Part shown: one piece after another, positions 48,028 to 57,035 of the stretch
How positions within the stretch are numbered: position 1 is the first letter of the stretch
Layout: each line of letters begins with the position of its first letter
From: Mycobacterium sp. 852002-51163_SCH5372311
GTDB lineage: Bacteria > Actinomycetota > Actinomycetes > Mycobacteriales > Mycobacteriaceae
NCBI RefSeq assembly: GCF_001667115.1
Contig: NZ_LZIJ01000049.1
Location: 54,134-118,133, forward strand
DNA length: 64,000 bases
Reading direction: 5' to 3'
The notes under the pieces: generated by a model
Database searches by the model: none
What the model was told of the DNA's origin: nothing
The model's input: the letters and a program-made list of their open reading frames with translations, nothing else
Program-made: the position numbers and the translations under genes

Positions 48028-49272
48028 TTAACCGGCGGGGATCTGAGCGGTGATCGTGTCCATCAGCGCCGTGTAGCGGTTGACGGCAGGATCGCGCCCG
48101 GGCTTGCCGCTGCTGATCACACCGGCGGATATGCCGCGCGCCGGGTCGGCCCAGATGGCGATGTTGGAAAGGCCGAGATTTCCAAACGCCGCCGGCGCGT
48201 TGCGCCCGAACGGTCCGAACCGGTTGGTGCCCAGCATGTAGCCCGTACCCCAGCGAGCCGGCATCAGGCCCACGGCGAAATCCGGCCGCAACCGACGGCA
48301 TTCCTGCACCGCGCCGTACATCCGCTCCGCGCTGATGATGCGCACGCCGTCGAGTTCACCGCCCCGACGCCAGATCTCGGCAAAACGTGACATCTCGTTC
48401 GCGGTCGACACCGTGTTGGACGACGGGACCACGGTGGACAGGAACGCCGGAGTGTTGGTGTACGGGATGATCTCGTGCACGGTCCCGCCGATCGCCTTGC
48501 GAAAGATCGCCGCGATCACCGGCGGCAACGGCCGGCCCGTCGCGTGGCTGGGCGCGACCGACGGGATGTCCTGCTTGGCGACGCCGAAGTTGGTCCACCG
48601 GAAGCCCAGTGGGTCCAGAATCTCGGTGGCCAGGATGTCGCGGATGTCCTTGCCGGTGGCGGCGTAGACGATCTCGCGCATAAGCGGACCCCACGTGAGC
48701 GCGTGGTAGATGTGCACCAGGCCCGGCCGATACAGCGGTCTGAGCTTGCCGAGCTGCTCCTGTGCGTACTCGTGGTCGTCCGCGCGGCTGAGGTCTGGCC
48801 TGGGTCCGGTGGGAAACGGAACCCCTGCACTGTGGGTCAACACGTGGCGGATCGTGGTGCGGTGCTTGCCATGACTGGTGTACGTGGGGATGTACTCGCA
48901 GACTCGGTCATCGAGCGAGAAGTGCCCCTGCTCGACGAGCATGTGCACGACGGTCGCGGTGATGCCTTTAGCCGCCGAGTACACGCAGAACGGCGTCTCG
49001 GTCGTGACCGGGATCTTCTCGGCGTCGGGCGGATCGGTGGGCGCGTTGCCCCAGCCGTGGCCGATGGCCCGGTTGAGTATGACGCGGCCGTTTCGCCGGA
49101 TGCAGAGCTGGATCGCGGGGTGCATGCCGCCCTGGTACCAATGCCGCGCGGCCCGCCAGATCCGCTCCACGGCTGCGCTGTCGACTTCGGAGTGGTCCTC
49201 TTCGCCGATCGCCGTGACTGCATCCAGGTCGGTCGGCACACGGATTCTTCCGTCGTGTGTCAAAGTCGCCAC
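48028..49272 (-). CDS. lipE: Beta-lactamase-fold esterase LipE
   Basis: This protein of about 414 residues belongs to the class C beta-lactamase/esterase family. The SxxK catalytic motif is VYSAAKG, and later family motifs include RHVLTHSAGVPFPTGPRPD and YHALTWGPLMREIV. The start is uncertain: GTG 49272 gives a length close to the 415-residue M. tuberculosis protein, GTG 49326 would add 18 residues, and a TTG lies slightly downstream. Genetic context (next to echA21 and hisC2) matches Rv3775. Confidence 0.88.
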   Translation of the reverse strand: MATLTHDGRIRVPTDLDAVTAIGEEDHSEVDSAAVERIWRAARHWYQGGMHPAIQLCIRRNGRVILNRAIGHGWGNAPTDPPDAEKIPVTTETPFCVYSAAKGITATVVHMLVEQGHFSLDDRVCEYIPTYTSHGKHRTTIRHVLTHSAGVPFPTGPRPDLSRADDHEYAQEQLGKLRPLYRPGLVHIYHALTWGPLMREIVYAATGKDIRDILATEILDPLGFRWTNFGVAKQDIPSVAPSHATGRPLPPVIAAIFRKAIGGTVHEIIPYTNTPAFLSTVVPSSNTVSTANEMSRFAEIWRRGGELDGVRIISAERMYGAVQECRRLRPDFAVGLMPARWGTGYMLGTNRFGPFGRNAPAAFGNLGLSNIAIWADPARGISAGVISSGKPGRDPAVNRYTALMDTITAQIPAG

Positions 49273-49350
49273 CTTCGAGAGGGTACGTGCCGCCGGCCCG
49301 GGACTGCATTTAGCGTGGTCGCGCACGCTTCGTCGCCCTCGGGCCGCAAG

Positions 49351-50175
49351 TCACTCGCCGGCGAACTGCGGCGGACGCTTGGCAAACGTCGCCTGGATGC
49401 CCTCGGTCAGATCCCTGGACGGCAGGAAGGCCGCGTTCCAGGCCGCGACATAGCGCAGGCTCTCCGAAACCGCTGAAATGCGTTGCTGGTCAAGGACATC
49501 CTTGACGCCGTTGACGGTCAGCGGCGGGTTGGCGGCGATCTCGGCGGCGGTGGCATGGGCGGCCGCCAGTGTGGCCTCGGCATCGTCGTATACATCGTTG
49601 ACCAGACCGATCTTCTCGGCCCTTGCCGCATCGATGTCGCGGCCCGTCAGCGCAAGTTCACGCAGATGTCCGTCATTCAAGATCAGCGGCAGACGGGCGA
49701 GGCTGCCGACGTCGGCGACGATGGCCAGTTTGACCTCACGCACCGAGAACTTGGCGTCGGCGCTGGCGTAGCGGATGTCCACCGCAGAGATCAGGTCGAC
49801 GCCGCCGCCGATGCACCAGCCGTGTACCGAGGCGATAGTGGGGGTCCGGCAGTCGGCGACGGCACTGATCGCGCCCTGCATCCGCTTGATCTCGGCGTGG
49901 AACTCCGCGCGCGGGCGAGCGAGCGCGCCGTCGGCCAGCAACGCGGTGAACGAACCTCCCATCGCGGGCACGTCCAGGCCGTAGCTGAAGTTCCGGCCCG
50001 ATCCGGTGATCACGATCGCCCGCACGTCGCGGTCGGCGTCCAGCTTCGCGAACACCTCCGGCATCTCGGACCAGAAAGCGGGGCCCATCGCGTTGCCCTT
50101 GCCCGGCCCGATCAACGTCACCTGCGCAACCTGGTCCTTGGTTTCGACGGTCACGGATTCGTATGTTTCGCCCAT
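49351..50175 (-). CDS. echA21: Enoyl-CoA hydratase/isomerase family protein EchA21
   Basis: This 274-residue crotonase-fold protein has the oxyanion-hole segments GSGRNFSYGLDVPAM and HGWCIGGGVDLISAVDIRYA, followed by REVKLAIVADVGSLARLP. It matches Rv3774 in length and context. The CoA substrate is unknown. The ATG at 50175 diverges from the gene at 50199. Confidence 0.92.
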   Translation of the reverse strand: MGETYESVTVETKDQVAQVTLIGPGKGNAMGPAFWSEMPEVFAKLDADRDVRAIVITGSGRNFSYGLDVPAMGGSFTALLADGALARPRAEFHAEIKRMQGAISAVADCRTPTIASVHGWCIGGGVDLISAVDIRYASADAKFSVREVKLAIVADVGSLARLPLILNDGHLRELALTGRDIDAARAEKIGLVNDVYDDAEATLAAAHATAAEIAANPPLTVNGVKDVLDQQRISAVSESLRYVAAWNAAFLPSRDLTEGIQATFAKRPPQFAGE

Positions 50176-50198
50176 TCCCAGACCGTAGCGTGGCGGAT

Positions 50199-50792
50199 AT
50201 GTCCTCAGATTTGCGACCCGGACCGGATTCCCCGCCGACCGACGAGCTACGCAGCGCCGAGCAGTCCCTCGCGGTATTGCAGCAAGTCGTGCACACCATC
50301 GCCGGGGACGACTTGTCCAGGCAGACACCGTGTTCGGAGTACGACGTATCGCAGTTGACCGAGCATTTGCTGAACTCCGTCACCACGCTCGGACGCATGG
50401 TTGACGCCGACCATCCGACGGGTGAACCGAGCGGCGCGGTGGAAGACCGGATCATCGGCGCGGCCCGGCCCACTTTGGATGCCTGGCATCGGCACGGGCT
50501 GGAGGGCAACGTCTCGCTGGGCGAATCGGAGATACCCGCCAAAGTCGCCGCGTCGGTGTTGTCGGTCGAGTTCCTGGTCCACGCCTGGGACTACGCCGCG
50601 GCCCTGGGACGCGAGGTCAGGGCCCCGGATCCGCTGGTCGAATACGTCCTCGACTTGGCGCGGCGGCTCATCCAGCCGGATCAACGCGCACGCGGCGGGT
50701 TCGCCGAGCCGGTCGAGGTGGCCGCCGATGCCGGCCCGATGGACCGGCTGATCGCATTCACCGGCCGCAACCCGCTTAGGCCGAGTGGCTAG
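50199..50792 (+). CDS. TIGR03086-type metal-binding protein (Rv3773c homologue)
   Basis: This 197-residue protein has the N-terminal DinB/maleylpyruvate-isomerase bundle (LRSAEQSLAVLQQVVHTIA, CSEYDVSQLTEHLLNSV) with metal-site residues His in TEHLLN and HAWDYAAALG. Role unknown, likely mycothiol- or metal-dependent. Its end overlaps the convergent gene by 4 bp. Context matches Rv3773c. Confidence 0.85.
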   Translation: MSSDLRPGPDSPPTDELRSAEQSLAVLQQVVHTIAGDDLSRQTPCSEYDVSQLTEHLLNSVTTLGRMVDADHPTGEPSGAVEDRIIGAARPTLDAWHRHGLEGNVSLGESEIPAKVAASVLSVEFLVHAWDYAAALGREVRAPDPLVEYVLDLARRLIQPDQRARGGFAEPVEVAADAGPMDRLIAFTGRNPLRPSG

Positions 50793-51244
50793 ACGCGTTC
50801 CAGATAGAAGTAGTAGTACCGGCCGTTGTCCAGGACGCCTTTGCCGTTCATGATGCCCATCACCGCATCGTCGTCGATCTTTTTGAAATGGTCGTGCACG
50901 GGTTGCCCGTCGTAGACCATCGTGGCGGTGACTTCGCCGCGGAATTCTTCGAGCCACAGGCAGGCTTCGCCCTTGCCCATCGTCACATTGGAGAACTTGT
51001 TGCCGTCGGCGTCCAGGCACACCAGCGGCTGGACGTCGGTAACCGAATTGAAGGTCTTGCCGAACCAGCCGGCCTTTTCCAGCTTGCCGTTCATCTTGTG
51101 GCCGGTGACGAACTCGCCGCCGGACCACTCGCCGATCATGCCTTCGATGGTCGCCGGCTCCAGGCTGGCCCAGTAATCGTCGAGTTCGGCGTCGGAAACG
51201 CTGCGGTCCTTGAAATCGGCGAACTTCTTACGGGCCAGGCTCAT
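50789..51244 (-). CDS. DUF4334/GXWXG-domain protein
   Basis: This 151-residue protein shows the GXWXG-type N-terminus (LEPATIEGMIGEWSGGEFVTGH ... GWFGKTF) and a C-terminal beta-rich part (EEFRGEVTATMVYDGQPVHD). ATG 51244 lies 2 bp after the hisC2 stop with GGAG upstream, so it is cotranscribed with hisC2. The family's function is unknown; a lipid-binding beta-barrel is possible. Confidence 0.82.
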   Translation of the reverse strand: MSLARKKFADFKDRSVSDAELDDYWASLEPATIEGMIGEWSGGEFVTGHKMNGKLEKAGWFGKTFNSVTDVQPLVCLDADGNKFSNVTMGKGEACLWLEEFRGEVTATMVYDGQPVHDHFKKIDDDAVMGIMNGKGVLDNGRYYYFYLERV

Positions 51245-51246
51245 CG

Positions 51247-52326
51247 TCACTCCTTACGATCGGTGTTCCAGCTGCGGGCGAAACCCCGGGCAAACTCGAG
51301 GAAAGCGTCGTTTTCGTCGGGCGCGCCGATGGTGACCCGGACGCCGTCGGTGCCGTACGGACGAACCACGATACGCGCTTCGGCGGCCTGTTCCACGAAG
51401 TCCCGAGTGCGCGGCCCGAGCGGCAGCCAGACGAAGTTGGCCTGCGAGGACGGCAGGGTGAATCCGGCATCACGCAGCGCGTTGCTGACCCGGACGCGTT
51501 CAGCGACGACGGCGTCGGTGCGCGCCAGTAGCTCGTCGGCGGCAGCCAGCGAGGCGATGGCGGCGGCCTGCGAGACGCTCGTCGCGGTGAACGGCACGTA
51601 GACCTTGTCCAGCGCGGTGATCACGTCGGGCTGCCCGATGGCATAGCCGACGCGTAGGCCCGCCAGTCCGTAAGCCTTCGAAAACGTGCGCAGCACAACG
51701 ACATTGCTGTGGGCGCGGACCAGCTCCAAGCTGTCGGGCAACATGCCGTCCCGGATGTACTCGACATAGGCCTCGTCGATGGCGATCAGGATGTGCGGCG
51801 GTACCGCCTCGACGAAGCGCGTGAGTGCGTCCGGGTCGACGACGGTGGACGTGGGGTTGTTGGGGTTGCAGACAAAGATCAGCCGGGCGCGGTCGGTGAT
51901 CGCGGCCAGCATGGCGTAGAGGTCGTAGGTGTGGTCGGTCAGCGGCACTTTGAGCGGAATCGCGCCGGCGACCTGGACGAGCGGCGGATACAGCTCGAAG
52001 CTGCGCCAGCCGAAGATCACCTCGTCGCCCGCCGAGGCGGTGATTTGCACAAGCTGCTGGCACAGGCTGACCGAACCGCAGCCGACTGCGACGTGCTCGG
52101 GCGCGAAGTCCGAACCCAGATGCCTGGCCAGCGCAGCCTTGAGCTGCACGCAGCCGTTGTCGGGATAGCGGTTGATGACGTCGGTGGCCCGTTCGATTGC
52201 GGCGCGGACGCTGGGCAGCGGGCCGAACACGGTCTCGTTGCTGGCCAGTTTGATTGCGCCCGGCACCGTTTTGCCGGGAACATAAACCGGAAGGCCGGCC
52301 AGCACGGGACGCAGGCGGGCGCTCAC
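51247..52326 (-). CDS. hisC2: Histidinol-phosphate/aromatic aminotransferase HisC2
   Basis: This 359-residue class I/II PLP aminotransferase has the Lys motif RTFSKAYGLAGLRVGY, the PLP-contact VCNPNNPTST and IAIDEAYVEY. It matches Rv3772, annotated as a second histidinol-phosphate aminotransferase and also as an aromatic aminotransferase. There are no other histidine genes nearby, which favours the aromatic amino acid role. GTG 52326 is the start. Confidence 0.92.
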   Translation of the reverse strand: MSARLRPVLAGLPVYVPGKTVPGAIKLASNETVFGPLPSVRAAIERATDVINRYPDNGCVQLKAALARHLGSDFAPEHVAVGCGSVSLCQQLVQITASAGDEVIFGWRSFELYPPLVQVAGAIPLKVPLTDHTYDLYAMLAAITDRARLIFVCNPNNPTSTVVDPDALTRFVEAVPPHILIAIDEAYVEYIRDGMLPDSLELVRAHSNVVVLRTFSKAYGLAGLRVGYAIGQPDVITALDKVYVPFTATSVSQAAAIASLAAADELLARTDAVVAERVRVSNALRDAGFTLPSSQANFVWLPLGPRTRDFVEQAAEARIVVRPYGTDGVRVTIGAPDENDAFLEFARGFARSWNTDRKE

Positions 52327-52415
52327 TTCGACAGCATATGTCGCCGCTGTGTACGCTAACCCTCCGGCGGTTCGGGGATGCCGAAAAGAAGTCGGGTACC
52401 CTCAGGAAGTCCAAT

Positions 52416-52507
52416 GGAGGCGTGCCAGAGCGGCCGAATGGGGCTCACTGCTAATGAGTTGTCCCCCTTCAAGGGGACCGGAGGTTCAAATCCTCTCGCC
52501 TCCGCCA
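52416..52507 (+). tRNA. tRNA-Ser (anticodon GCT)
   Basis: GGAGGCG (52416-52422) pairs with CGCCTCC (52497-52503), followed by G and an encoded CCA (52505-52507). Anticodon loop CTGCTAA gives GCT; a long class II variable arm is present; the T-arm reads GGTTCAAATCC. Confidence 0.96.
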
Positions 52508-52527
52508 CGCAGCACAACTGAAGACAT

Positions 52528-52600
52528 GCGCCCGTAGCTCAACGGATAGAGCATCTGACTACGGATCAGAAGGTTGGGAGTTCGAATCTCTTCGGGCGCG
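52528..52600 (+). tRNA. tRNA-Arg (anticodon ACG)
   Basis: GCGCCCG (52528-52534) pairs with CGGGCGC (52593-52599), discriminator G. Anticodon loop CTACGGA gives ACG, and the T-arm reads GAGTTCGAATCTC. It is 20 bp after the tRNA-Ser(GCT), so both are probably one transcript. Confidence 0.96.
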
Positions 52601-52663
52601 CTCACCGCGAGCTTGGCTAGCTTTGCCGCCGCGGCTGGAGGCACCCGGCGAGTTCGATATCGC

Positions 52664-52954
52664 CTACCGTCGAAGCAACCCGCTACGGCGGGCACTACGA
52701 CCCCGCACGGCTTCCCAGATCGCGATGAGGACGACGGCAACACCTACGCCGATGAAGAAGGGAATCCAGGCGATTCCACCGTTGGCATTGTGGTATCCGA
52801 AGTAGCTAGCCACCCAAGAGCCGATCAACCCGCCTAGGGCGCCGAGCGCAATCGTCATGATCATGCCGATGTCTTGCTTACCGGGCATGACGAGACGCGC
52901 CACCAAACCGATAACCGCGCCCACGACGATGGCGAGGATTATTGTCCCAATCAT
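52664..52954 (-). CDS. GlsB/YeaQ/YmgE-family membrane protein
   Basis: This 96-residue protein has three membrane helices and the family pattern IGLVARLVMPGKQDIGMIMT ... GALGGLIGSW. These small proteins are stress-associated inner-membrane proteins sometimes annotated as transglycosylase-associated. The ATG at 52954 has AGGAG upstream. It diverges from the small exported gene at 53107. Confidence 0.85.
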   Translation of the reverse strand: MIGTIILAIVVGAVIGLVARLVMPGKQDIGMIMTIALGALGGLIGSWVASYFGYHNANGGIAWIPFFIGVGVAVVLIAIWEAVRGRSARRSGLLRR

Positions 52955-53073
52955 TGCAACTCCTGTCGGTAACGGCGCCCCCGATGGGCTCCATCTTCGA
53001 CATACGGGTTCCCTGAACCGAACGCTTGTAACACACAAGTTGATTAGTGCGGGCTTTGCGGGGTACGCGCCTG

Positions 53074-53088
53074 GTAGGTCTTACCTAC
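53074..53088. promoter_or_regulatory. Inverted repeat upstream of the small exported gene
   Basis: GTAGGT (53074-53079) and ACCTAC (53083-53088) flank a 3-bp centre, 19 bp before the ATG at 53107, in the divergent region with the YeaQ-type gene. It could be an operator or a short hairpin. Confidence 0.4.
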
Positions 53089-53106
53089 TCACCTTCGGAG
53101 TTTGCT

Positions 53107-53382
53107 ATGCGAATGACCATAGCTGTCACCGCGGCGACGGGGACGCTCTTGTTCGGCGGGGCACTTGTCAACCCTCCTCCGCCGACACCGGCGTCGCCAT
53201 CGTCGACTACCACAATCGCCGACAATCACGCCGACAACCGCAGTGACAACCGCGAGTTGTGGGGGCTGGCCGGGCTTGCTGGGCTGCTCGGGCTCGCCGG
53301 ACTGGCGCGCCGACGCAATGGACCCACCGTGGGAGCAGGAACTGCGGCGCCGGACACTCGCGGCCCATCCCCAACGGCTTAG
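53107..53382 (+). CDS. Small exported protein with a WGxxGxxG-type C-terminal segment
   Basis: This 91-residue protein has a signal peptide (MRMTIAVTAATGTLLFGGAL), a Pro/Thr/Ser- and Asp/Asn-rich middle (DNHADNRSDNRE) and then WGLAGLAGLLGLAGLARRR followed by a short tail. The Trp-Gly start, Gly/Leu helix and Arg cluster look like a tripartite protein-sorting anchor (WGxxGxxG-CTERM type). GGAG precedes the ATG. Function unknown. Confidence 0.7.
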   Translation: MRMTIAVTAATGTLLFGGALVNPPPPTPASPSSTTTIADNHADNRSDNRELWGLAGLAGLLGLAGLARRRNGPTVGAGTAAPDTRGPSPTA

Positions 53383-53429
53383 TTCGGCGGCCGGCCGGAA
53401 AGCGGCGTGGCGGAGCGCCAACCTGCAGC

Positions 53430-54473
53430 TCAAGTCCCCGTCTCGATCAGCCCCAACGCTCGTTCGAACAGCTGCACCGTGGCCGCGTGAAGTTGGTCGC
53501 CAACCTCTTTCTCGGCCTTGCCCGCACACGCGCGGGCCAGCGTCCCCTCGATCACGATGCCGAGCTTGAAGCAGGCCAGCACGGTGTACCAGGTCATCTG
53601 GGAAAGGTCGCGAGTGGTGTTCACGGCATATCGCTGTAGCAGGTCGTCGGTGCTCGCCAGCCCCTCCTGCGTGCCCAGAAAGTGGCTGAAAACCGACGAC
53701 CCGTCATTCTGACGCCAGGTCGCCAACAGCCAGCCCAGATCCAGCAACGGGTCGCCGATCGTCGACATCTCCCAGTCACAGATGGCCACCACCTCCGGGC
53801 CGGTGCGGGAGAACATCACATTGGCCGCGTGGTAGTCACCATGCAGGATGCCGGGTTTCCACGTCTTGGGCCGATGGCTCTCCAGCCACGCGGCGACCTG
53901 ATCGACGCCCGGGATCTGGGGCCCGGGGTAGCCGTCGTACTCCTGGTAGGACTCCAGTTCCGAAAGCCAGCGCGGCACTTGGCGTTCCAGGAAGCCCTCC
54001 GGTTTGCCGAAATCGGCAAGACCGACGGCGACATGGTCGACGGCCCCAAGCTTCGCCAGAGCATCGGCCATCGACAGCCCCATGCCGTACTGCACCTCTG
54101 GGTCGCCGGCATGCAGCGGCGGCAACCCTTCGCCGGCGTTGAATCCGTCGATCGGCTCCATCAGATAGAACACGGCATCGCCCAGCACGCCGGGATCATC
54201 GCAGGCGGCGATCAGGTGCGGGTGCGGCACGTCGGAGCCGGCCAGCGCGGCGAGCACCTTGGTTTCCCGCAGGATCACGCTATTGCTGCGGGGTCGCAAA
54301 TGCCGCGGCCCGCGGCGGAGTACATAGGAGCGCCCGGACCGGTTGAAGCGCAACATGACGTTCTGGGTTCCGCCGGTAACCGCCGAGACGTCGGTCAGCG
54401 GACCCTCGCCCAACCCCTGCTCGGACATCCAGTCCGCAACGGCTTTCAGGTCTACGGGTTCCACGCGGCTCAA
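53430..54473 (-). CDS. fadE36: Aminoglycoside-phosphotransferase-fold kinase (Rv3761c, annotated FadE36)
   Basis: This 347-residue protein matches the M. tuberculosis gene named fadE36, but its motifs are those of APH-type kinases: LHGDYHAANVMF (catalytic HGDxxxxN) and CDWEMSTIGDPLLDLGWL. It resembles the phosphotransferase part of ACAD10/11 proteins, not acyl-CoA dehydrogenase. Substrate unknown; hydroxyacyl-CoA is plausible by family. The TTG start at 54473 overlaps the upstream stop; a GTG three codons later is an alternative. Confidence 0.85.
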   Translation of the reverse strand: MSRVEPVDLKAVADWMSEQGLGEGPLTDVSAVTGGTQNVMLRFNRSGRSYVLRRGPRHLRPRSNSVILRETKVLAALAGSDVPHPHLIAACDDPGVLGDAVFYLMEPIDGFNAGEGLPPLHAGDPEVQYGMGLSMADALAKLGAVDHVAVGLADFGKPEGFLERQVPRWLSELESYQEYDGYPGPQIPGVDQVAAWLESHRPKTWKPGILHGDYHAANVMFSRTGPEVVAICDWEMSTIGDPLLDLGWLLATWRQNDGSSVFSHFLGTQEGLASTDDLLQRYAVNTTRDLSQMTWYTVLACFKLGIVIEGTLARACAGKAEKEVGDQLHAATVQLFERALGLIETGT

Positions 54474-54817
54474 CCCTTGGCCCGCGGGGTGTACCGCACG
54501 GTCTGCGCCCAGATCATCCCGTCGCGGAACACAAACGTGTCGACGCCGTCCTCAACCCGGTTCGCCGCCGAATCGGCGGACCACTCGAGGAAAAGCACGT
54601 CGCCTTCCAGTACCTGAGTCTTCAAGTCCCACGCCGCATTGGGCAGATCGTCGAGCAGCTTGACGAACACCTTTCGAATGTCGTCCTTGCCGCGCGCCAC
54701 ACCTGACGAGGTGATCACCATCGAGTCGTCGGCGTAGTCGGCGACGATCTCGTCGAGGTCGCCCGCGGCGAGCGCCTGGCCGTGGTGGGCGAATATTTGC
54801 TGCGGCGTACGAGTCAT
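54470..54817 (-). CDS. SnoaL/NTF2-like protein
   Basis: This 115-residue protein has the cone-shaped NTF2-like fold signature ([54 protein letters not shown]). Such proteins are small-molecule isomerases, hydratases or binding proteins. It overlaps fadE36 and is probably cotranscribed with it. Confidence 0.85.
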   Translation of the reverse strand: MTRTPQQIFAHHGQALAAGDLDEIVADYADDSMVITSSGVARGKDDIRKVFVKLLDDLPNAAWDLKTQVLEGDVLFLEWSADSAANRVEDGVDTFVFRDGMIWAQTVRYTPRAKG

Positions 54818-54972
54818 GGTGCTCCTCGACCTCTCGAAACCTGGTGATCGTTCTGGGAAAAAGCGTAGGGCACCCCCGGCAGGCGGCTGGAACCTCCAAC
54901 GAGGACAACGATGCTGGAAGAATAGTTTGCGAAACTGACGTTCTGTTGGGGTGGCTAGGGAGGCTTGGGCGA

Positions 54973-55950
54973 ATGCCGCGCACGGACAACGATTCCTGGG
55001 ACATCACGCACAGTGTCGGCGCCACCGCATTGGGCGTCGCTGCGGCTCGCGCCGCCGAGACCGCGAGCGACGACCCGCTCATCAACGACCCCTTCGCACG
55101 GGTGTTTGTGGAGGCAGCCGGCGACGGGATGTGGAGCTTGTACTTGAACCCGGCGCTGCTGGCCGAAACGTCCGACATAGAGCCCGACGTGCGGGCACGA
55201 CTACGGCTGATGGTCGATTTCATGGCCACACGTACAGCGTTTTTCGACGAGTTCTTCCTGGGCGCGGCCGACGCCGGTGTTCGCCAGGTCGTGATTCTGG
55301 CGTCCGGCCTGGACGCGCGGGCCTGGCGGCTGCCGTGGCCCGAGGGCACCGTCGTCTACGAGCTGGACCAGCCCAAGGTGCTGGAATTCAAATCCGCCAC
55401 GCTGCACGATCACGGCGCACAACCGACGGCACAATTGGTGAACGTGCCGATAGACCTCCGCCAGGACTGGCCGAAAGCTTTGCAAGAAGCTGGGTTTGAC
55501 GCATCACGGCCGGCTGCGTGGTCGGCTGAGGGGTTGGTGCGGTATCTGCCGGCGCAGGCCCAAGATCTTTTGTTCGAGCGCGTACATGCCCTCAGTTCGG
55601 ACGGCAGTTGGCTGGCCTCCAACGTTCCCGCCGAAGGATTCACCGCTCCCGAGCGAGTGGAGCGCCAACGCGAGGAGATGCGCCGCATGAGGGCGGCGGC
55701 CGCGAAACTGGTCGACGCGGAGATTACGGATTTCGACGACCTGTGGTACGCCGAAGAACGCACACCCGTCGCCGACTGGCTGCGTCAACACGGCTGGGAC
55801 ACATCGGCGGCGACCTTACCCGAGCTGATGGCGCGCTACGGCCGCAGCATTCCGCACGGTGCCGAGGACTCAATGCCCCCAACGCTTTTCGTGTCCGCGC
55901 AGCGACGCGACGACGACGGCGGCGCCGGGTATCGTCGCGGCAATGGCTGA
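54973..55950 (+). CDS. SAM-dependent methyltransferase, TIGR00027/LCMT-like (Rv3767c homologue)
   Basis: This 325-residue protein of the large mycobacterial O-methyltransferase family begins [20 protein letters not shown]. The SAM-binding motif is [18 protein letters not shown], with [12 protein letters not shown] and [19 protein letters not shown] following. The start at 54973 matches Rv3767c. Substrate unknown. Its end overlaps the next gene by 8 bp. Confidence 0.92.
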   Translation: MPRTDNDSWDITHSVGATALGVAAARAAETASDDPLINDPFARVFVEAAGDGMWSLYLNPALLAETSDIEPDVRARLRLMVDFMATRTAFFDEFFLGAADAGVRQVVILASGLDARAWRLPWPEGTVVYELDQPKVLEFKSATLHDHGAQPTAQLVNVPIDLRQDWPKALQEAGFDASRPAAWSAEGLVRYLPAQAQDLLFERVHALSSDGSWLASNVPAEGFTAPERVERQREEMRRMRAAAAKLVDAEITDFDDLWYAEERTPVADWLRQHGWDTSAATLPELMARYGRSIPHGAEDSMPPTLFVSAQRRDDDGGAGYRRGNG

Positions 55951-56353
55951 CCGCCCCGCCCGGGTTGACGACGTGCATCGGATCGCCGCGTCGATGCCAC
56001 ACGTCACGCGCCTGGAAGGCCCGAAGGGCAACGCCATTTATCAGGTGGGCGGTAAGTCGTTCGTGTTCTTCCGAACTCCCCAGCCCGACGCAACCGACCC
56101 GGTCACCGGCGAACGCTATGCCGACGTGATCATGCTCTGGGTGGAGTCGGAGAGCGACAAATTGGCGCTGGTTCAAGACCCTGATTCGCCGTTCTTCACC
56201 ACCGGCCATTTCGACGGGCACCCTTCCGTTCTGGTGCGCGCGAGCCGGCTCAAGGAAATCGGCAAGGCCGAATTGACCGAGTTGGTTCAGGACGCCTGGT
56301 TGTCGCGGGCATCGAAGAAACGTGCCGCCGCCTGGCTGGCCCAACAGCGGTAG
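55943..56353 (+). CDS. MmcQ/YjbR-family protein
   Basis: This 136-residue protein has the CyaY-like double-wing fold pattern of MmcQ/YjbR proteins ([18 protein letters not shown], then a [20 protein letters not shown] segment and a C-terminal helix [19 protein letters not shown]). The ATG 55943 overlaps the methyltransferase stop, so the two are cotranscribed. Function unknown. Confidence 0.85.
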   Translation: MADRPARVDDVHRIAASMPHVTRLEGPKGNAIYQVGGKSFVFFRTPQPDATDPVTGERYADVIMLWVESESDKLALVQDPDSPFFTTGHFDGHPSVLVRASRLKEIGKAELTELVQDAWLSRASKKRAAAWLAQQR

Positions 56354-56464
56354 CGCCTATGTCCGACAAAGTGCAACAGCTCAGTCTAAGAAGATGTTTA
56401 GACATCGGGCCAACGGGTATCGCTAGTGCCACGGGATTTAATCTCGGACACAACGGAGGTCACT

Positions 56465-56683
56465 ATGCGAGGCCGCGGAATTATTGGTGCGATTGTCGTA
56501 GTGTGGCTGCTCATCGGCGTATTCGCGGCGTGGCAGCGTCACTACTTCGAGAATGGGCCAACTAACTGCGCCTCAGCGGCTTCCATCGCAACAACGGTGA
56601 TTGCGGGACCATTGAATTACAAACTCAATCCAGCAGTCCATTGTGATGTGCCGCCGGTGAATGTGCCGCAGCCCAAGCAATAA
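56465..56683 (+). CDS. Small membrane-anchored hypothetical protein
   Basis: This 72-residue protein has one N-terminal membrane helix (IIGAIVVVWLLIGVFAAW) and a short outside domain with two Cys (TNCASAAS and VHCDVPP) that could pair. GGAGG lies 5 bp before ATG 56465. I recognise it as a conserved small mycobacterial protein without known function. It heads a two-gene unit with the 52-residue protein at 56722. Confidence 0.75.
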   Translation: MRGRGIIGAIVVVWLLIGVFAAWQRHYFENGPTNCASAASIATTVIAGPLNYKLNPAVHCDVPPVNVPQPKQ

Positions 56684-56721
56684 GTGAACCCTCTATCCCT
56701 CTCAAACAAAGGAAGTTGACC

Positions 56722-56880
56722 ATGATCGCACTTGGTGTCGTCTTGATCATTCTGGGACTTGTGTTCCCTACGCTCCATATTCTGTGGACACTCGGCATCG
56801 TGTTGCTGGTAATCGGTGCGATCTTGTGGATCATGGGATCTGTAGGTCGCCCGGTCGCCGGCAGGCGGTACTGGTACTAA
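56722..56880 (+). CDS. 52-residue two-helix membrane protein (DUF6131-like)
   Basis: MIALGVVLIILGLVFPTLHI starts a protein with two hydrophobic helices and a C-terminal GRRYWY. AGGAAG lies 8 bp before the ATG. It sits between the 72-residue gene and a strong terminator, so it is the last gene of that small unit. Function unknown. Confidence 0.75.
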   Translation: MIALGVVLIILGLVFPTLHILWTLGIVLLVIGAILWIMGSVGRPVAGRRYWY

Positions 56881-56906
56881 GTCCACGCAAACGGAGCGGG
56901 TGGAAG

Positions 56907-56939
56907 CCGCGTGACTGCTTCGGCAGTCACGCGGTTTTT
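56907..56939 (+). terminator. Intrinsic terminator
   Basis: CCGCGTGACTGC (56907-56918) pairs perfectly with GCAGTCACGCGG (56923-56934) around loop TTCG, followed by TTTTT. This is a textbook rho-independent terminator, rare in mycobacteria. It isolates the small-protein unit from tcrX. Confidence 0.92.
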
Positions 56940-57035
56940 CACAGTTCACCCAAAGGAATGCCATAGCGTCGGCCCAGACGTATACGGATACTTGAACCTG
57001 TGTCGTATCCCCGAACGGCGGTTGAGCGCGTCGTC

